Origin: Prevotella sp. UBA4339
GTDB lineage: Bacteria > Bacteroidota > Bacteroidia > Bacteroidales > Bacteroidaceae
Direction of reading: 5' to 3'
Length of the DNA stretch: 8,864 bases
Assembly (NCBI GenBank): GCA_002393725.1
Contig: DGTJ01000120.1
Coordinates: forward strand, 1,888-10,751
A program made the position numbers and the translations under genes. The notes beneath the pieces were generated by a model. That model was given only the letters and a program-made list of their open reading frames with translations. It did no database searches and had not been told where the DNA came from. Below, one piece after another: positions 6,952 to 8,864 of the stretch (its first letter is position 1; each line of letters starts with the position of its first letter).

Positions 6952-7362
6952 ATATGGATCTCGCTTCGGAGGGGTGGAATGCCTTCTGAAGTCGGGGTTG
7001 ACAACGGGATATATGCTGTCACGGATGTTCTCGGTAGTGAAGTTTATAACATAGCCAAGTTCACAATTCATCAGTTTGAGATAGGTGAGAAGCTGTTTCT
7101 CGAAGAGCTTGCGATAATCAACTACTGACTTAAGTTCAAGGATCAATTTGTCATCGACAATGATGTCAAGACGCAAATTCGGACAGATAAGCTCCCCCTT
7201 ATAATATACAGGCACCTCTACTTGACTCTTAACTTCAAAACCGTTCAATTTTAGTTCCCTAACCATTGCAGCCTCATAGATACTCTCTAAGAGCCCCGGT
7301 CCGAGTTGATTGAATACCTCGTAGATACATCCTATTACCCTATATGTATACTCTCTGTCCAT
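6931..7362 (-). CDS. GxxExxY protein with PD-(D/E)xK nuclease-like core
   Basis: A 143-residue protein of the GxxExxY family (TIGR04256-like; related to PD-(D/E)xK nuclease families). Its cellular role is, to my knowledge, not established. The name-giving motif is GLLESIY at 23-29. The nuclease-like core shows D66 in LRLDIIVDD, ELK (E76, K78), then QLLTY (Q90, Y94), resembling the QxxxY element of RecB/Cas4-type nucleases. All key residues are present, so it could be an active DNase. The conserved part ends near VVNPDF; the tail (RRHSTPPKRDPYNPFRQE) runs into the left inverted repeat and may have been acquired from it. ATG 7362 starts MDREYTYRVIG, typical for the family. It lies 152 bases after miaB and 72 bases before the exporter, within flanking repeats, and its G+C is lower than its neighbours', suggesting transfer. 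Confidence 0.85.
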   Translation of the reverse strand: MDREYTYRVIGCIYEVFNQLGPGLLESIYEAAMVRELKLNGFEVKSQVEVPVYYKGELICPNLRLDIIVDDKLILELKSVVDYRKLFEKQLLTYLKLMNCELGYVINFTTENIRDSIYPVVNPDFRRHSTPPKRDPYNPFRQE

Positions 7363-7386
7363 CAGTAATCATTTAAATCCCTCCTT
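7340..7386 (-). promoter_or_regulatory. Strong Shine-Dalgarno-like site and 10-codon overlapping ORF
   Basis: On the minus strand aaggaggg (7386-7379) precedes an ATG at 7372 by six bases. That ATG opens MITDGQRVYI and stops with TAG at 7340, overlapping the GxxExxY start (ATG 7362) in another frame. The purine-rich site is unusual for a Bacteroidota gene and better spaced for the mini-ORF than for the main start, 16 bases away. It could couple translation, or be chance within the surrounding ggattt-rich repeats. Confidence 0.3.
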
Positions 7387-7410
7387 TATGAATAAATCCT
7401 TTAAATCCCG

Positions 7411-7466
7411 TTTCTGCGGATTATCCTTAGAATCCTCTTCTTTGCGGATTATCCTTAAAATCCATT
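7411..7466. repeat. Two imperfect 28-base direct repeats
   Basis: Units 7411-7438 and 7439-7466 agree at 23 of 28 positions and share gcggattatcctta and aatcc. They carry the same CGGATTAT core as the 17-base array on the other side of the nuclease-like gene, and the second unit overlaps the right inverted-repeat arm. They lie in the 152-base gap between miaB and the GxxExxY gene, where I see no Bacteroides-type promoter on the minus strand. Confidence 0.75.
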
Positions 7467-7509
7467 CCGTCAGGAATAAAATCCCCTTATCCTATAATCC
7501 GCAGAGGTA
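7459..7509. repeat. Right arm of 51-base inverted repeat
   Basis: Reverse complement of 6901-6951 with two differences. It ends five bases from the miaB stop codon (TGA, 7517-7515). On the minus strand it lies upstream of the GxxExxY gene and is non-coding there. The other arm carries the gene's 3' end, so the gene is enclosed by the pair. Confidence 0.9.
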
Positions 7510-7514
7510 AAAAC

Positions 7515-8864
7515 TCACTCCTTGGCTATCTCTCCGAAGAGTGTAGCACTGGTAGATCCTATGATCCTCACTCTGACTGTCTCTCCGATATGATGCCCTT
7601 CCTTAGGAAACACCACCATCTTGTTCTGTTCAGTTCGTCCGCAGAGTTGTTCGTGTGAGCGCTTGGAGAATCCCTCCACAAGCACATCAAACTCCTTTCC
7701 CTCATCCTTCTTGTTCTGTATTGCCGACATCTCCGTCTGGAGGGCGATAAGCTCATTGAGCCTTCTGATCTTTTCTTCCTCAGGCACATCGTCAGGCAGA
7801 TGCTTTGAGGCGTATGTGCCCGGACGCTCTGAGTATTTGAACATAAAGGCTGAGTCATAGCCCACCTCTCGCATCAGGTCGAGGCTCATCTGATGATCCT
7901 CCTCCGTCTCAGAGTGATATCCGACGAAGATATCCGTAGACAGCCCGCAATCGGGGATGATACGGCGTATTGCGTTCACACGGTCCATATACCACTCGCG
8001 GGTATATTTGCGGTTCATGAGCTTCAGTATCTTATCGCTGCCGCTCTGCACAGGCAGGTGGATATGCTTGCACACGTTTGGCATCTCAGCGATTACCTTC
8101 AGTGTCTCGTCGCTCATGTCCTTGGGGTGGCTGGTGGTAAAGCGCACTCTCATCGTCGGCACCTCTTCTGCCACTCGTCTGAGAAGTTCTGGGAAGCCAA
8201 TGTCTTGTGTCCCTGCCTCCCCGTCACCCTTGAAGAGATACGAATTCACGTTCTGTCCAAGCAGTGTAACTTCCTTGTATCCCTTGTCTCTCAGGTCGCG
8301 CACCTCTTTTAATATGCTCTCCACGTCACGGCTGCGCTCCCTGCCTCTGGTATAAGGCACGATGCAGTAGTGGCAGAAATTGTTGCAGCCACGCATGATG
8401 CTTACGAATCCTCCAATCTTGTGGCCCATGGCGATACGCTGCGGAACCACGTCCTTGTATGTCTCAGTGGTGGAGAGCTGGATATTCATCGCCTTATGCC
8501 CCGTCTCTGCCTGAGCGATGAGGTCGGGCAGTGACAGATATGCGTCAGGACCTGCTACAAGGTCTGCATAGTGATTGTCGAGCAGGTCCTGCTGTGCTCT
8601 CTCAGCCATACATCCCAGCACTCCTATAATCAGGGGATTCTTATCATTGCCTTGTCTTGCCTTGTCTCCCTGTCTCCGTCTTTTCCTTTCAGCATTGAGT
8701 GCCTCCAGCCGGTGGTATATCTTCTGCTCCGCATTGTCTCTCACAGAGCATGTGTTCAGGAATACTGCATCAGCATCGTCAATGACCTCTGTGGTCTCGT
8801 AGCCGGCCATCTGCATCACCGATGCTACTACCTCCGAGTCTGCCACATTCATCTGGCAGCCGTA
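7515..8864 (-). CDS. miaB: tRNA-2-methylthio-N6-dimethylallyladenosine synthase MiaB (5' end cut off)
   Basis: Cytoplasmic radical-SAM enzyme that adds a methylthio group to i6A37 of tRNAs reading UNN codons. The window ends inside the gene: the frame stays open to base 8864 and reads YGCQMNVADSE, the normal MiaB N-terminal motif with its first iron-sulfur cysteine, so the Met at 8852 is internal and only a few N-terminal residues are missing. Two further cluster cysteines lie in FLNTCSVRDNA and GVLGCMAER. The radical-SAM motif CNNFCHYC (cysteine codons between about 8365 and 8387) is followed by IVPYTRGRERSR, specific to MiaB rather than MtaB or RimO. A C-terminal TRAM domain ends in TSATLFGEIAKE. 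A low-complexity linker (RRQGDKARQGNDKN) lies just before the third cysteine motif. It lies first in the minus-strand block, upstream of the GxxExxY gene. Confidence 0.96.
   Translation of the reverse strand, partial: YGCQMNVADSEVVASVMQMAGYETTEVIDDADAVFLNTCSVRDNAEQKIYHRLEALNAERKRRRQGDKARQGNDKNPLIIGVLGCMAERAQQDLLDNHYADLVAGPDAYLSLPDLIAQAETGHKAMNIQLSTTETYKDVVPQRIAMGHKIGGFVSIMRGCNNFCHYCIVPYTRGRERSRDVESILKEVRDLRDKGYKEVTLLGQNVNSYLFKGDGEAGTQDIGFPELLRRVAEEVPTMRVRFTTSHPKDMSDETLKVIAEMPNVCKHIHLPVQSGSDKILKLMNRKYTREWYMDRVNAIRRIIPDCGLSTDIFVGYHSETEEDHQMSLDLMREVGYDSAFMFKYSERPGTYASKHLPDDVPEEEKIRRLNELIALQTEMSAIQNKKDEGKEFDVLVEGFSKRSHEQLCGRTEQNKMVVFPKEGHHIGETVRVRIIGSTSATLFGEIAKE
8647..8666. repeat. 10-base tandem duplication inside miaB
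   Basis: ttgccttgtc occurs twice in a row (8647-8656, 8657-8666) and is followed by the similar tccctgtctc. On the minus strand this encodes the Gln/Gly/Asp/Lys-rich linker RRQGDKARQGNDK between the second and third conserved cysteine motifs of MiaB. It looks like a local low-complexity expansion in a tolerated loop. Confidence 0.6.

Larger units (their letters stand above)
6861..7509. mobile_element. Candidate small element: nuclease-like gene between inverted repeats
   Basis: The whole gap between the stop of miaB and the start of the exporter is made of a GxxExxY gene with repeats on both sides: a 51-base inverted repeat (6901-6951 and 7459-7509), a 17-base tandem array on the left and two 28-base repeats on the right. 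The gene and its flanks are poorer in G+C than the neighbours: one counted line inside the gene (7201-7260) has 21/60 G+C, one in the exporter (5281-5340) has 37/60. There is no transposase and no target-site duplication that I can identify, so mobility is inference. Confidence 0.4.

Noticed and set aside
6901..7509. Classical insertion sequence with terminal inverted repeats
   Set aside because: The only gene between the arms is a nuclease-like protein without a transposase motif, and I could not identify a target-site duplication.
8850..8852. ATG at 8852 as the real start of miaB
   Set aside because: The frame continues to the window edge as YGCQ, the conserved MiaB motif with an essential cysteine, so this Met is internal and the gene is cut by the window.

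Overview
The window looks like a chromosomal piece of a Bacteroidota bacterium, most likely Prevotella or a close relative. Three things point there: a Bacteroides-type promoter (TTTG, 20 bases, TATCTTTG) at 78-109, start codons without Shine-Dalgarno sites, and gene families typical of that phylum. The genus is inferred from recalled protein similarity, not from a search.

Layout, left to right. A short heptamer-built repeat (1-49) precedes a promoter and a plus-strand LpxL/HtrB-type acyltransferase (114-1076). A second heptamer tract (1086-1211) fills the gap to a convergent minus-strand block and runs into the end of its last gene. Read in its own direction, that block is miaB (partial at the right edge, 8864-7515), a small GxxExxY protein with a PD-(D/E)xK nuclease-like core (7362-6931), an MsbA-like ABC exporter (6858-5029), and two tandem, diverged membrane phosphotransferases of the LTA-synthase/MdoB/sulfatase superfamily (5024-3207 and 3197-1194). 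The last three are 4 and 9 bases apart and very probably form one operon.

The exporter, the two phosphotransferases with extracytoplasmic catalytic domains and the nearby lipid acyltransferase together suggest envelope lipid or glycan building and decoration: a lipid-linked substrate would be flipped, then modified with phosphoglycerol or phosphoethanolamine. The exact substrates cannot be read from the sequence.

Two repeat systems stand out. (1) Tracts built from 7-base words occur at three places in the same orientation. One is read in frame as a ~21-residue linker just before the catalytic domain of the 667-aa phosphotransferase, and another carries that gene's stop codon. (2) The GxxExxY gene is bracketed by 51-base inverted repeats identical at 49 positions, plus iterated CGGATTAT motifs. 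These fill the whole miaB-exporter gap, and one repeat arm encodes the end of the nuclease-like protein. This is the best candidate for an undescribed small mobile or selfish unit in the window. No RNA genes, CRISPR arrays, transposases or clear terminators were seen.
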